Shown here: positions 50,349-60,954 of the stretch, in pieces
How positions within the stretch are numbered: the first letter of the stretch is position 1
Layout of the letters: each line of letters starts with the position of its first letter
NCBI RefSeq assembly: GCF_036311905.1
Contig: NZ_JAZDCH010000006.1
Span: forward strand, 110,695-174,694
Direction: 5' to 3'
Length of the DNA: 64,000 nt
Source: Brachybacterium sp036311905
GTDB taxonomy: Bacteria > Actinomycetota > Actinomycetes > Actinomycetales > Dermabacteraceae
Notes under the pieces: generated by a model
The model's input: only the letters and a program-made list of their open reading frames with translations
The model's database searches: none
What the model was told of the DNA's origin: nothing
Program-made: the position numbers and the translations under genes

Positions 50349-52345
50349 ACCTGCGCCTTGTCGCGGATCGCCGCGACGATCCGCTCGACGGCCTCGTCGA
50401 CGGCGATGCCGTTGTCCTGGCTGCCGTCCCGCATCCGGAAGGAGACGGCGCCGGCGGCCTGGTCCTCGCCGCCGGCGATCAGCAGGTAGGGGACCTTCTC
50501 CTTGGTGTGGGTGCGGATCTTCTTCTGCATCCGGTCGTCGGAGTCGTCGACCACCACGCGCACGCCGCGGGCGCGCAGCCTCTGGGCGACCTCCTCGAGA
50601 TAGGGCGCGTACTCGGCGGCGACCGGGATGCCCACGACCTGCACCGGGGCGAGCCACACGGGGAAGGCCCCGGCGTAGTGCTCGAGCAGCACGCCGAAGA
50701 AGCGCTCGATCGAGCCGAACAGGGCGCGGTGGATCATCACCGGACGCTGCCGCGTGCCGTCGGACGCGGTGTACTCGAGCTCGAACAGCTCGGGCTCGAA
50801 GAAGTCCAGCTGGATGGTGGACAGCTGCCAGGTGCGGCCGATCGCGTCCTTGGCCTGGACGGAGATCTTGGGGCCGTAGAAGGCGGCGCCGCCCGGATCG
50901 GGGACCAGCTCGAGGCCGGAGGCGGTGGCGACCTCCTCGAGGGTGCGGGTCGCCTCCTCCCAGGTCGCGTCGTCGCCGACGGACTTCTCGGGATCGCGGG
51001 TGGACAGCTCGAGGTAGAAGTCGTCGAGCCCGTAGTCGCGCAGGAGGTCCAGCACGAACTGCAGCAGGCTCGCGAGCTCCTCCTTCATCTGCTCGCGGGT
51101 GGTGTAGATGTGGGCGTCGTCCTGGGTGAAGCCGCGGGCGCGGGTCAGGCCGTGGACCACGCCGGACTTCTCGTAGCGGTAGACGCTGCCGAACTCGAAC
51201 AGCCGCAGCGGCAGCTCGCGATAGGAGCGCCCGCGGGAGCGGTAGACGAGGTTGTGCATGGGGCAGTTCATGGGCTTGAGGTAGTAGTCCTGGCCCTGCT
51301 TGGTGACGTTGCCCTCCGCGTCCACCTCCTCGTCCATGTGCATGGGCGGGTACATCCCGTCGGCGTACCACTCGAGGTGCCGCGAGGTCTCGAAGAGGTT
51401 CTTCTTGGTGATGTGCGGGGTGGAGACGAAGGAGTAGCCGGCCTCGACGTGGCGGCGGCGCGAGTAGTCCTCCATCTCCATCTTGATCATGGCGCCCTTG
51501 GGATGGAACACCGGCAGGCCCGAGCCGATCTCGTCCGGGAAGGAGAAGAGGTCGAGCTCGCTGCCCAAGCGGCGGTGGTCGCGGCGCTCGGCCTCGGCGA
51601 TCCGCTCCTGATGGGCGCGCAGCTCCTCCTTCGAGGGCCAGGCGGTGCCGTAGACGCGCTGCAGCATCGGGTTCTTCTCGCTCCCGCGCCAGTAGGCGGC
51701 GGCGGAGCGGGTCAGGGCGAAGCCGTTGCCGATGAGCTTGGTGGAGGGCAGGTGGGGGCCACGGCACAGGTCGGTCCAGACCACCTCGTCGCGCCGGTTG
51801 ACGTTGTCGTACATCGTCAGCCCGCCCTCGCCGACCTCGACGCTCGCGCCCTCGCTGGCGTCCGCGGCGGTGGACTTCAGGCCGATCAGCTCGAGCTTGT
51901 ACGGCTCGCCGGCCTCCTCGGCGCGGGCGGCGTCGTCGCTGATCTCGCGACGCACGAAGCGCTGCCCCTCCTTGACGATCCGGCCCATCTCCTTCTCGAG
52001 CGCCTTGATCGACTCGGGGGTGAAGGGCTCGGCCACGTCGAAGTCGTAGTAGAAGCCGTCGGTGATGGGCGGTCCGATGCCCAGCTTCGCGTTGGGGTTG
52101 ATCTTCTGCACCGCCTGGGCGAGCACGTGCGCGGTCGAGTGGCGCAGGATCGAGAGGCCGTCGGGGCTCGAGATGTCCACGCCCTCGACGCCCTGCCCGT
52201 CCGTGAGCGCGGTCGCGAGGTCGCGCAGCTCGCCGTCGACGCGGAGGGCGATGATCGTGGTGGTCCCCGCGAAGAGCTCGGTGCCCGTGGTCCCCTCCTC
52301 GATCCGCTGGGGGAATCCGTCGAGGGTGATGGCGATCTGTGCCAC
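50345..52345 (-). CDS. thrS: Threonyl-tRNA synthetase
   Basis: 666 residues. N-terminal TGS domain, editing domain with HSTAHVLAQAV (HxxxH), class II core with the zinc Cys/His set (MNCPMHNLVY), motif 2 FEFGSVYRYEKSG and motif 3 ALFGSIERFFGVLLE, and the anticodon domain (PVWLAPVQVVGIPV). AAGGAG is 6 nt before the GTG at 52345; earlier in-frame starts lack a site. The 130-nt leader holds no visible T-box. It is downstream of, and on the same strand as, a tRNA cluster ended by its own hairpin. Confidence 0.96.
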   Translation of the reverse strand: MAQIAITLDGFPQRIEEGTTGTELFAGTTTIIALRVDGELRDLATALTDGQGVEGVDISSPDGLSILRHSTAHVLAQAVQKINPNAKLGIGPPITDGFYYDFDVAEPFTPESIKALEKEMGRIVKEGQRFVRREISDDAARAEEAGEPYKLELIGLKSTAADASEGASVEVGEGGLTMYDNVNRRDEVVWTDLCRGPHLPSTKLIGNGFALTRSAAAYWRGSEKNPMLQRVYGTAWPSKEELRAHQERIAEAERRDHRRLGSELDLFSFPDEIGSGLPVFHPKGAMIKMEMEDYSRRRHVEAGYSFVSTPHITKKNLFETSRHLEWYADGMYPPMHMDEEVDAEGNVTKQGQDYYLKPMNCPMHNLVYRSRGRSYRELPLRLFEFGSVYRYEKSGVVHGLTRARGFTQDDAHIYTTREQMKEELASLLQFVLDLLRDYGLDDFYLELSTRDPEKSVGDDATWEEATRTLEEVATASGLELVPDPGGAAFYGPKISVQAKDAIGRTWQLSTIQLDFFEPELFELEYTASDGTRQRPVMIHRALFGSIERFFGVLLEHYAGAFPVWLAPVQVVGIPVAAEYAPYLEEVAQRLRARGVRVVVDDSDDRMQKKIRTHTKEKVPYLLIAGGEDQAAGAVSFRMRDGSQDNGIAVDEAVERIVAAIRDKAQV

Positions 52346-52470
52346 GGAATGCTCCTTGCTGTGCGGGTCGAGCCGGCCGACGATGCCGGCTCCGCCAGGC
52401 ATCTTATCGGGAGCGGATCGCTCGGAACCCCGAACAGCACCCGACAGCACGGACCAGCAGCGGATAGCAC

Positions 52471-52500
52471 GCGAGCCCCGGTCCGAGGACCGGGGCTCGC
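52471..52500 (-). terminator. Terminator of the minus-strand tRNA cluster
   Basis: Perfect 13-bp stem GCGAGCCCCGGTC with complement, 4-nt loop, 6 nt after the last tRNA. Confidence 0.8.
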
Positions 52501-52505
52501 ATCGA

Positions 52506-52580
52506 TGGTGGGCGATACTGGGATCGAACCAGTGACCTCTTCCGTGTCAGGGAAGCGCGCTACCGCTGCGCCAATCGCCC
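52506..52580 (-). tRNA. tRNA-Val (GAC), CCA encoded
   Basis: Acceptor GGGCGAT pairs with ATCGCCC, discriminator A and CCA follow. The anticodon loop CTGACAC between TTCC and GGAA gives anticodon GAC; the T-loop GGTTCGATCC is standard. Identical to the plus-strand copy at 53341-53415. Confidence 0.95.
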
Positions 52581-52603
52581 GCGCCGCGACCCGGGGGACG
52601 CGG

Positions 52604-52677
52604 TGGAGGTGGGTACGGGATTCGAACCCGTGTACACGGCTTTGCAGGCCGTTGCCTCGCCTCTCGGCCAACCCACC
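52604..52677 (-). tRNA. tRNA-Cys (GCA), CCA encoded
   Basis: Acceptor GGTGGGT/ACCCACC, anticodon loop CTGCAAA with anticodon GCA, T-loop GGTTCGAATCC; discriminator U73, the cysteine identity base, then CCA. Confidence 0.95.
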
Positions 52678-52746
52678 GCGGAGTGCGATGCACCCCTCGA
52701 CGAGAAAGGCGCGTCCGACGAGAACGTCGGGCGCGCCGTCCCGGAG

Positions 52747-52819
52747 AGCGGACGACGGGACTCGAACCCGCGACCCTCACCTTGGCAAGGTGATGCTCTA
52801 CCAACTGAGCCACGTCCGC
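52747..52819 (-). tRNA. tRNA-Gly (GCC), CCA not encoded
   Basis: Acceptor GCGGACG/CGTCCGC, anticodon loop TTGCCAA gives GCC, discriminator U. The next bases are CTC, so CCA must be added. The 73-nt body is identical to the plus-strand copy at 53242. Confidence 0.95.
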
Positions 52820-52843
52820 ACACAGGGATCCGAGGATCCTGCG

Positions 52844-52915
52844 TGGGCGATACTGGGATCGAACCAGTGACCTCTTCCGTGTGAAGGAAGCGCGCTACCC
52901 CTGCGCCAATCGCCC
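52844..52915 (-). tRNA. tRNA-Val (CAC), CCA not encoded
   Basis: Same acceptor, T arm and anticodon stem as tRNA-Val(GAC), but loop TTCACAC gives anticodon CAC. It differs from the GAC gene only at one D-loop base, position 32 and position 34. First gene of the minus-strand cluster; TAGGCT (52951-52946) upstream is a -10 candidate. Confidence 0.95.
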
Positions 52916-53241
52916 TGATGCCGCCCCGCGGGGCGAACTCGAAGAAGCCTACACGAGGTTCACCGAGGGTAGCGCCACCTGGGATGTGACGTACATCCGA
53001 GGTGCTTCCGGGCATCCCGCACCCTCCCGCTCGCGACCCTAGACCCCTCGCCGACCAACCTCCGACCGGCGCCCTACCGACCCTCGACCCACCCCTGACT
53101 CGCTCCCCCGGCTCCCCCCGAACATCGCCATCCACGAACCGGCCCCGACCCCGGCGGTGACGTCGGCCACCTCGACCCCGATCGGTTTGCGCCGGTGACC
53201 GATCCGGCACTACAGTCGTCCCTCGTCGGCTCAGCCGATAT
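52916..53241. promoter_or_regulatory. Divergent tRNA promoter region
   Basis: 326 nt without a gene. Rightward promoter: TTGCGC (53187-53192), 18-nt spacer, TACAGT (53211-53216), placing the start near 53223. Leftward: TAGGCT (52951-52946) as -10 with no convincing -35. The middle part, 52980-53160, is Ser/Pro-codon-like GC sequence without hairpins or repeats that I can see. Confidence 0.5.
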
Positions 53242-53317
53242 GCGGACGTGGCTCAGTTGGTAGAGCATCACCTTGCCAAGGTGAGGGTCGCGGGTTCGAG
53301 TCCCGTCGTCCGCTCCA
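53242..53317 (+). tRNA. tRNA-Gly (GCC), CCA encoded
   Basis: Acceptor GCGGACG/CGTCCGC, anticodon GCC in loop TTGCCAA, discriminator U then CCA. The body is identical to the minus-strand copy, which lacks the CCA. Confidence 0.95.
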
Positions 53318-53340
53318 TTCCTCCCCGCCTCACGGCGCAT

Positions 53341-53415
53341 GGGCGATTGGCGCAGCGGTAGCGCGCTTCCCTGACACGGAAGAGGTCACTGGTTCGATCC
53401 CAGTATCGCCCACCA
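53341..53415 (+). tRNA. tRNA-Val (GAC), CCA encoded
   Basis: Identical in all 75 positions to the gene at 52506-52580 on the other strand; anticodon GAC. It follows tRNA-Gly by 23 nt. Confidence 0.95.
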
Positions 53416-53417
53416 CC

Positions 53418-53448
53418 CGGCCCCGGATCCCTCACGGATCCGGGGCCG
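53418..53448 (+). terminator. Terminator of the plus-strand tRNA pair
   Basis: Perfect 13-bp stem CGGCCCCGGATCC with complement and a 5-nt loop, directly after the tRNA-Val CCA. Confidence 0.8.
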
Positions 53449-53479
53449 TCGTCGTTCCCGCACCGTGACCCGCGCCTGC

Positions 53480-53507
53480 TTGTCGAGGCCCTGCCTACCA
53501 GTACCCT
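53480..53507 (+). promoter_or_regulatory. Promoter of glgX-treY-treZ, leaderless arrangement
   Basis: TTGTCG (53480-53485), 16-nt spacer, TACCCT (53502-53507), then 6 nt to the glgX ATG. Confidence 0.55.
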
Positions 53508-53513
53508 GAGCCC

Positions 53514-55679
<2,166 letters not shown>

Positions 55680-55722
55680 CCCCACCGGCCCCGTCCCCCA
55701 GCGTTCCAGGAGAGCAGCGATC

Positions 55723-58311
55723 GTGAGCACGGACCGTGAGCACCGCCCCCGACCCTCGACGCGGGAGCGGGGTCCCGTCCCGCGCGGAGCCCGCCCCGTC
55801 CCGACCTCGACCTACCGGCTGCAGCTGCACGCCGGCTTCACGGCCGACGATGCGGCGGCTCTGGTCCCGTACCTGGCCCGGCTGGGCGTCGGCCACGTGT
55901 TCTGCTCCCCCGTCCTGCAGGCGGCGCCCGGCTCGATGCACGGCTACGACGTGGTCGACCATGGTCGGATCTCCGCGGACATCGGCGGGGAGGAGGCACT
56001 GCGCCGCCTCGCAGCGGCCGCCCACGAGCACGGGATGGGCCTGATCGTCGACGTGGTCCCCAACCACATGGCGATCCCCACCCCGATCCACCACAACCAC
56101 GCCCTGTGGTCGGTGCTCCGGGACGGGGCCGACTCCCCCTTCGCGTCCTGGTTCGACGTGGATCCGACGGCGGAGCGCTCGATCCTCATGCCGGTGCTGG
56201 GCCGACCGATCGGGGCCGTGCTCGCCGACGGCGAGATCACCGTCGCCACCGACGAGATCCCGCAGGCCGACGGCTCGCTGCGCGAGGAGACGGTGCTGCG
56301 CTACTTCGACCACGTGCTGCCGGTCGCCACCGGCACCGAGCACCTGGGCCTCGCCGACCTGCTGGATCGGCAGTGGTACCGCCTCGCGTACTGGAAGGTC
56401 TCCGACGACGAGCTGAACTACCGCCGCTTCTTCGACGTGAACACCCTCGCCGCCGTGCGGGTCGAGCTGCCGGAGGTCTTCACCGCGACCCATGCGACGC
56501 TGCTGCGGCTGCAGGGCGAGGGCGTGATCGACGGCTATCGCATCGATCATCCCGACGGGCTCGCCGATCCGCGCGGCTACCTGCGCGATCTCGACCGGGC
56601 GACGGACGGCGCCTGGACCGTGGTGGAGAAGATCCTCGAGGGCGAGGAGCGGCTGCCGGGCGACTTCCCGTGCGCGGGCACCACCGGGTACGACGCTCTG
56701 TGGCGGGTGGGCGGGCTGTTCCATGACCCACACGGCGCCCCCGCGCTCACCCACCTCTGGCAGCGCCGCACCGGCGACCTGCGCCCCTTCGAGGAGGTCG
56801 CCCGCGAGGCGACGGATCTCGTGATCACCACGAGCCTGTGGGCGGAGATCGAGCGGCTCACCTCGCTCATCCACCGCATCTGCCAGGAGGACATCCGGCT
56901 GCGGGACACGACCCGGCGACACATCCAGCGGGTGGTGATCGCGCTGCTCGGCGCGATGGACCGCTACCGTGCGTACATCGTCCCCGGCGAGGCCGCGCCC
57001 GGTGCCGAGCGGGCCGTGATCGAGGCCGCCGCCGAGCGGGCCCTGCTCGAGCTGGGCGAGGACGAGGACGTGCGCGGCACCCTCGAGACGGTCGTCGCCC
57101 TGGTCTGCGGGGACGAGGTGGGCAGCGCGGGTCGCCGCGCCGAGGCCGATCGGGCGGAGGTGGTGATCCGCTTCGCGCAGACCTGCGGACCGGTCCATGC
57201 CAAGGCCCACGAGGACACCGCCTTCTACCGTTACCCGCGCTTCCTGCCCGTCACCGAGGTGGGCGCGGATCCGGAACGGATCGGGGTCGAGCCGGATGAG
57301 CTGCACGACCACGCCCTCGCGATGGTCCGCGAGCGGCCGGATTCGATGACCACCCTGTCCACGCATGACACGAAGCGCAGCGAGGACGTGCGGGCGCGTC
57401 TCGCGGTGCTGACCGAGGCACCCCGGGAGTGGTCCCTCCTCGTGCTCGATCTGGAGCGGGCCCTCGCCGGCGAGCGCGGCGACCGGGTGGACGGGGCGAT
57501 CGGACTGCTGCTCGCCCAGACACTCGCCGCCTGCTGGGACCTGCCGGGCTCGCGCGCCGCACGGATCGACGGCGAGCGCCTGGACGGATATCTCACCAAG
57601 GCGATGCGGGAGGCGAAGACCCACACCACCTGGACCGAGCAGGACGAGGAGTACGAGCGGCAGGTGCTCGCCCTGGGACGGGCGGCGCTCGGGAGCGCGG
57701 AGGTGGAGGCGCTCCTGACCGAGTGGACTCGGCGCACGCTCCCCGCCCAGCGCGCCGCGATCCTGGGCCAGAAGCTCGTGCAGCTGACCATGCCCGGTGT
57801 GCCGGACGTCTATCAGGGCAACGAGACGGTCGACCTCTCCCTCGTCGACCCCGACAACCGTCGGCCGGTCGACCACCGCGCGCACGCCGAGCGGCTGGAG
57901 CGCATGCTCGCAGGCGCGGGGCCGGACGGGCTCGACGACGAGAAGCTGTGGCTGACCCATCGGGCGCTGCGCTTGCGCCGCGAGCGGCCGGAGCTGTTCC
58001 GCGGGCGGGACGCGGCGTATCTGCCGCTCGCGACCACGACCGGGCACGCGGTCGCGTTCGGCCGGGCCGTCGGCGACGGCCCCGTCGAGGCAGTCACCGT
58101 CGTCACCCGCCTTGCGCACGGCCTGGCCCAGCGCGGCGGCTGGGGCGAGGCCTGGATCTCGCTGCCCGAGGGCGAGTGGCAGGACCTCCTCTCGGGAACC
58201 GTCGTGGCGGGCGGCCGCACCCCGCTCGGCGACCTGCTCGACACCTGGCCCGTCGCGCTGCTGGTGCGCCCGGAGGCGGGGGCGGCGATCGAGGGCGGGA
58301 CCCGCGCATGA
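55723..58311 (+). CDS. treY: Maltooligosyl trehalose synthase TreY
   Basis: 862-residue GH13 intramolecular transglucosylase that turns the reducing end of maltodextrin into a trehalosyl unit. TSTYRLQLHAGFTADDAAALVPYL is the family start (in parts); VDVVPNHMA, DGYRIDHPDGLADP and LSTHDTKRSEDVRARL are TreY-specific landmarks. AGGAG is 10 nt before the GTG. The first 25 residues are Arg/Pro-rich and dispensable-looking. It lies 43 nt after glgX and its TGA overlaps the treZ ATG. Confidence 0.95.
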   Translation: MSTDREHRPRPSTRERGPVPRGARPVPTSTYRLQLHAGFTADDAAALVPYLARLGVGHVFCSPVLQAAPGSMHGYDVVDHGRISADIGGEEALRRLAAAAHEHGMGLIVDVVPNHMAIPTPIHHNHALWSVLRDGADSPFASWFDVDPTAERSILMPVLGRPIGAVLADGEITVATDEIPQADGSLREETVLRYFDHVLPVATGTEHLGLADLLDRQWYRLAYWKVSDDELNYRRFFDVNTLAAVRVELPEVFTATHATLLRLQGEGVIDGYRIDHPDGLADPRGYLRDLDRATDGAWTVVEKILEGEERLPGDFPCAGTTGYDALWRVGGLFHDPHGAPALTHLWQRRTGDLRPFEEVAREATDLVITTSLWAEIERLTSLIHRICQEDIRLRDTTRRHIQRVVIALLGAMDRYRAYIVPGEAAPGAERAVIEAAAERALLELGEDEDVRGTLETVVALVCGDEVGSAGRRAEADRAEVVIRFAQTCGPVHAKAHEDTAFYRYPRFLPVTEVGADPERIGVEPDELHDHALAMVRERPDSMTTLSTHDTKRSEDVRARLAVLTEAPREWSLLVLDLERALAGERGDRVDGAIGLLLAQTLAACWDLPGSRAARIDGERLDGYLTKAMREAKTHTTWTEQDEEYERQVLALGRAALGSAEVEALLTEWTRRTLPAQRAAILGQKLVQLTMPGVPDVYQGNETVDLSLVDPDNRRPVDHRAHAERLERMLAGAGPDGLDDEKLWLTHRALRLRRERPELFRGRDAAYLPLATTTGHAVAFGRAVGDGPVEAVTVVTRLAHGLAQRGGWGEAWISLPEGEWQDLLSGTVVAGGRTPLGDLLDTWPVALLVRPEAGAAIEGGTRA

Positions 58312-60092
58312 GCGCCGGCAGCCTCTCCGTGGACCGTTCCCGCTATGCCGTCTGGGCTCCTGCCGCCGCGCGCGTCGAGGTGCGCGTCGACGGCGCGGTC
58401 CATCCGATGACCCCGTCGGCGGACGGCTGGTTCGAGCTGCCGGGCGTCCCCGCGGTGCCCGGAGCCCGCTACTCCTTCCGGCTCGACGGCGGCGAGCTGT
58501 GGCTGCCGGACCCGCGATCCCTGTCCCAGCCCGACGGGGTGCACGGGGAGAGCGAGGTCGTCGATCCGTCCGCGCTGCGCACCGCCGACGGGTGGGAGGG
58601 ACGCTCCCTGCGCGGCGCCGTGCTGTACGAGCTGCACGTGGGCACCTTCGCGCCCGGGCCGGACGGTGCCTCCGGCACCCTGGACTCCGCGATCGAGCGG
58701 CTCGACGAGCTGGTCGACCTCGGCGTCGACGCGGTCGAACTGATGCCGCTGGCGACCTTCCCCGGGGACCGCGGCTGGGGGTACGACGGGGTGGGGCTGT
58801 ACGCGGTCCATGCCGCCTACGGTGGCCCGGCGGCGCTCGCGCGCTTCGTCGCGGCGGCGCACTCCCGCGGACTCGCCGTCGTGCTCGACGTGGTCCACAA
58901 CCACCTCGGCCCCTCCGGGAACTACCTGGGGATGTTCGGCCCCTACTTCACGCCCCTGCACCTCACGCCCTGGGGCGAGGCGGTCAACCTCGACCAGCCA
59001 GGCGCCGCCGAGGTGCGGGCGTTCCTGCTGGGCAGCGCCCGCCAGTGGCTCGTCGATCTCGGTCTCGACGGGCTCCGCCTCGACGCCGTGCACGAGCTGC
59101 ACGACGACTCGCCGCGGCATCTGCTGGCCGAGCTGTCGGATGCGGTCCGGGACTGGGAGGCGGAGACGGGGCGTCCGCTCACGCTGATCGCCGAGTCGGA
59201 TCGCAACCAGCCCGCGACCGTCGCCCCCACCGCGGCCGGCGGCCTCGGCATGGACATGCAGTGGGCCGACGACGTCCACCACGGCGTGCACGCCTGGATC
59301 TCCGGCGAGCGCGCGGGCTACTACGCCGACTTCGGGGACGCCGAGGTGCTGCGCACGGTGCTGACGGGGATGTTCCTGCACGCCGGCACCTGGTCGAGCT
59401 TCCGGGAGCAGGTGTGGGGTGCCCCGGTGGATCCGTCGTCCCCGCACTACGACGGCCACTCTTTCGTGGTGTTCCTCCAGGACCACGACCAGGTGGGCAA
59501 TCGGGCGGCCGGAGATCGCCTCCACCATCGCCTCTCCCCCGAGCAGCATGCGGCGGCCGCCGCGCTGGTCCTGCTCGGTCCCGGCACGCCGATGCTGTTC
59601 CAGGGCGAGGAGTGGGCGGCCTCGACGCCCTTCGCCTTCTTCACCGATCACGACGCGGAACTGGGCCCGCTGGTGAGCGCGGGCCGGGCGGAGGAGTTCG
59701 CCGCGATGGGCTGGAGCGAACAGGTGCCCGATCCGCAGGACCGCGCCACCTTCGTCGCCTCGCAGCTGCGGTGGCAGGAGCGGGACCGCGGCGATCACGC
59801 CCGGATCCTGGACTGGTACCGCACGCTCCTCTCCCTGCGCCGGGCGGAGGACGATCTGGGCAGCGGAGATCTGCGCCGCACCGCGGTCGAGGTGCTCTCG
59901 GAGTCCGCGGTGCTGCTGCGCCGCGGCGGGATCGGGGTCCTCGCCCATCGCGGGCCGGGCCCGCTCCGTCTCGCCCCGGATCAGGGCGCCGGGGAGCTGC
60001 TCGCCCGGTTCGGCGAGGTCCACCACGGAGCCGACGGCGAGATCGAGCTGCTGGGCGCCGGGGCGGCCGTGCTCCGGCTCACCGAGCGCTGA
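58308..60092 (+). CDS. treZ: Maltooligosyl trehalose trehalohydrolase TreZ
   Basis: 594-residue GH13 enzyme that releases trehalose from maltooligosyltrehalose. An N-terminal beta domain (YAVWAPAAARVEVRV) leads to the barrel: WGYDGVGLYAVHAAYG, DVVHNHLGP, DGLRLDAVHELHD (nucleophile near Asp259), LIAESDRNQP (acid near Glu296) and FLQDHDQVGN. The start ATG overlaps the treY stop, so translation is coupled. Together with glgX and treY it forms a full glycogen-to-trehalose route. It is convergent with the SDR gene after only 15 nt, with no visible terminator between. Confidence 0.95.
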   Translation: MSAGSLSVDRSRYAVWAPAAARVEVRVDGAVHPMTPSADGWFELPGVPAVPGARYSFRLDGGELWLPDPRSLSQPDGVHGESEVVDPSALRTADGWEGRSLRGAVLYELHVGTFAPGPDGASGTLDSAIERLDELVDLGVDAVELMPLATFPGDRGWGYDGVGLYAVHAAYGGPAALARFVAAAHSRGLAVVLDVVHNHLGPSGNYLGMFGPYFTPLHLTPWGEAVNLDQPGAAEVRAFLLGSARQWLVDLGLDGLRLDAVHELHDDSPRHLLAELSDAVRDWEAETGRPLTLIAESDRNQPATVAPTAAGGLGMDMQWADDVHHGVHAWISGERAGYYADFGDAEVLRTVLTGMFLHAGTWSSFREQVWGAPVDPSSPHYDGHSFVVFLQDHDQVGNRAAGDRLHHRLSPEQHAAAAALVLLGPGTPMLFQGEEWAASTPFAFFTDHDAELGPLVSAGRAEEFAAMGWSEQVPDPQDRATFVASQLRWQERDRGDHARILDWYRTLLSLRRAEDDLGSGDLRRTAVEVLSESAVLLRRGGIGVLAHRGPGPLRLAPDQGAGELLARFGEVHHGADGEIELLGAGAAVLRLTER

Positions 60093-60107
60093 GGGCGCGG
60101 CGGGGCG

Positions 60108-60848
60108 TCAGCGGGCCAGGTAGCCGCCGTCGACCGGGAGCACCGCCCCGTGCAGGTAGTCCGCGGCGGAGCTGGCGAGGAAGAGGACCATCCCGACGAG
60201 GTCCGCGGGATCGCCCCAGCGTCCGGCGGGGATGCGGCCGAGGATCTCGCGGTTGCGGTCCTCGTCCTCGCGGAGCGCGGTGTTGATTTCGGTGGCGATG
60301 TAGCCGGGTGCGATGGCGTTGACGCCCACGCCGCGGCCGGCCCAGTCGTTGGCGACGGACCGCGTGAACTGGGCGACCGCGCCCTTCGAGGCGGAGTAGG
60401 CGGCGTTCTGCACCCCGCCGAAGAAGGACATCATCGAGGCGATGTTGACGATGCGTCCGCCGCCCCGGGCGAGCATCGGTCGGCCGAAGGCCTGGGTGAG
60501 GTGCACGAGCGCGTCGAGGTTCACGGCCATGACCTCGGAGAACTCCTCGAGGGGGAAGTCCTCGAAGGAGTGCCGTCGGGTGGTGCCCGCATTGTTGACC
60601 AGCAGGTTCACCTTGTGGTCGGCGAGCACCTGCGAGATCGCGGACGCCCGAGCGACGGGATCGGAGAGGTCGACGGAGAGGGGGTGGTGCCCCTCGCCGA
60701 GGCTGTCGGTGCCCCGTTGCAGGCCGATCACCTCGGCGCCGCTCGCGAGGAGACCCTCGGTGATGGCCCGGCCGATGCCCCGGGTGGAGCCGGTGACGAC
60801 GGCGGTCGTCCCCGAGAGGTCGACGTGGAGAGTTCCGGGGGTGCTCAT
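60108..60848 (-). CDS. SDR oxidoreductase, KduD/gluconate 5-dehydrogenase-like
   Basis: 246-residue classical short-chain dehydrogenase: cofactor motif TGSTRGIG, NNAG, catalytic Ser in NIASMMS, YSASK, and PGYIATEIN. The C-terminal RIPAGRWGDPADL and AVLPVDGGYLAR fit 2-deoxy-D-gluconate 3-dehydrogenase (KduD) or gluconate 5-dehydrogenases better than fatty-acid reductases. NAD over NADP is suggested by no Arg after the first strand. AGGAGG is 9 nt before the ATG. No other uronate or gluconate gene is nearby, so the physiological substrate is unsure. Confidence 0.82.
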   Translation of the reverse strand: MSTPGTLHVDLSGTTAVVTGSTRGIGRAITEGLLASGAEVIGLQRGTDSLGEGHHPLSVDLSDPVARASAISQVLADHKVNLLVNNAGTTRRHSFEDFPLEEFSEVMAVNLDALVHLTQAFGRPMLARGGGRIVNIASMMSFFGGVQNAAYSASKGAVAQFTRSVANDWAGRGVGVNAIAPGYIATEINTALREDEDRNREILGRIPAGRWGDPADLVGMVLFLASSAADYLHGAVLPVDGGYLAR

Positions 60849-60906
60849 GCGGGGCGACCTCCTGGTCGGCGGGGGTGGGTCAGTGGTGGGCGGGGCTCCC
60901 CCGGCC

Positions 60907-60954
60907 GAGAGCTCAGCCGGCGGAGAGCGCAGCCGGCGGAGGGCTCAGCCGGCG
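60907..60954. repeat. Three 16-bp tandem units across the zapE stop codon
   Basis: Units 60907-60922, 60923-60938 and 60939-60954 share GAG(A/G)GC(T/G)CAGCCGGCG. The minus-strand zapE stop TGA is within the rightmost unit, and the next unit copies the stop context. Confidence 0.75.

Noticed and set aside
52346..52470. T-box leader for thrS
   Set aside because: Leader is short, lacks the conserved T-box sequence, and carries the ordinary ribosome site; the hairpin belongs to the tRNA cluster.
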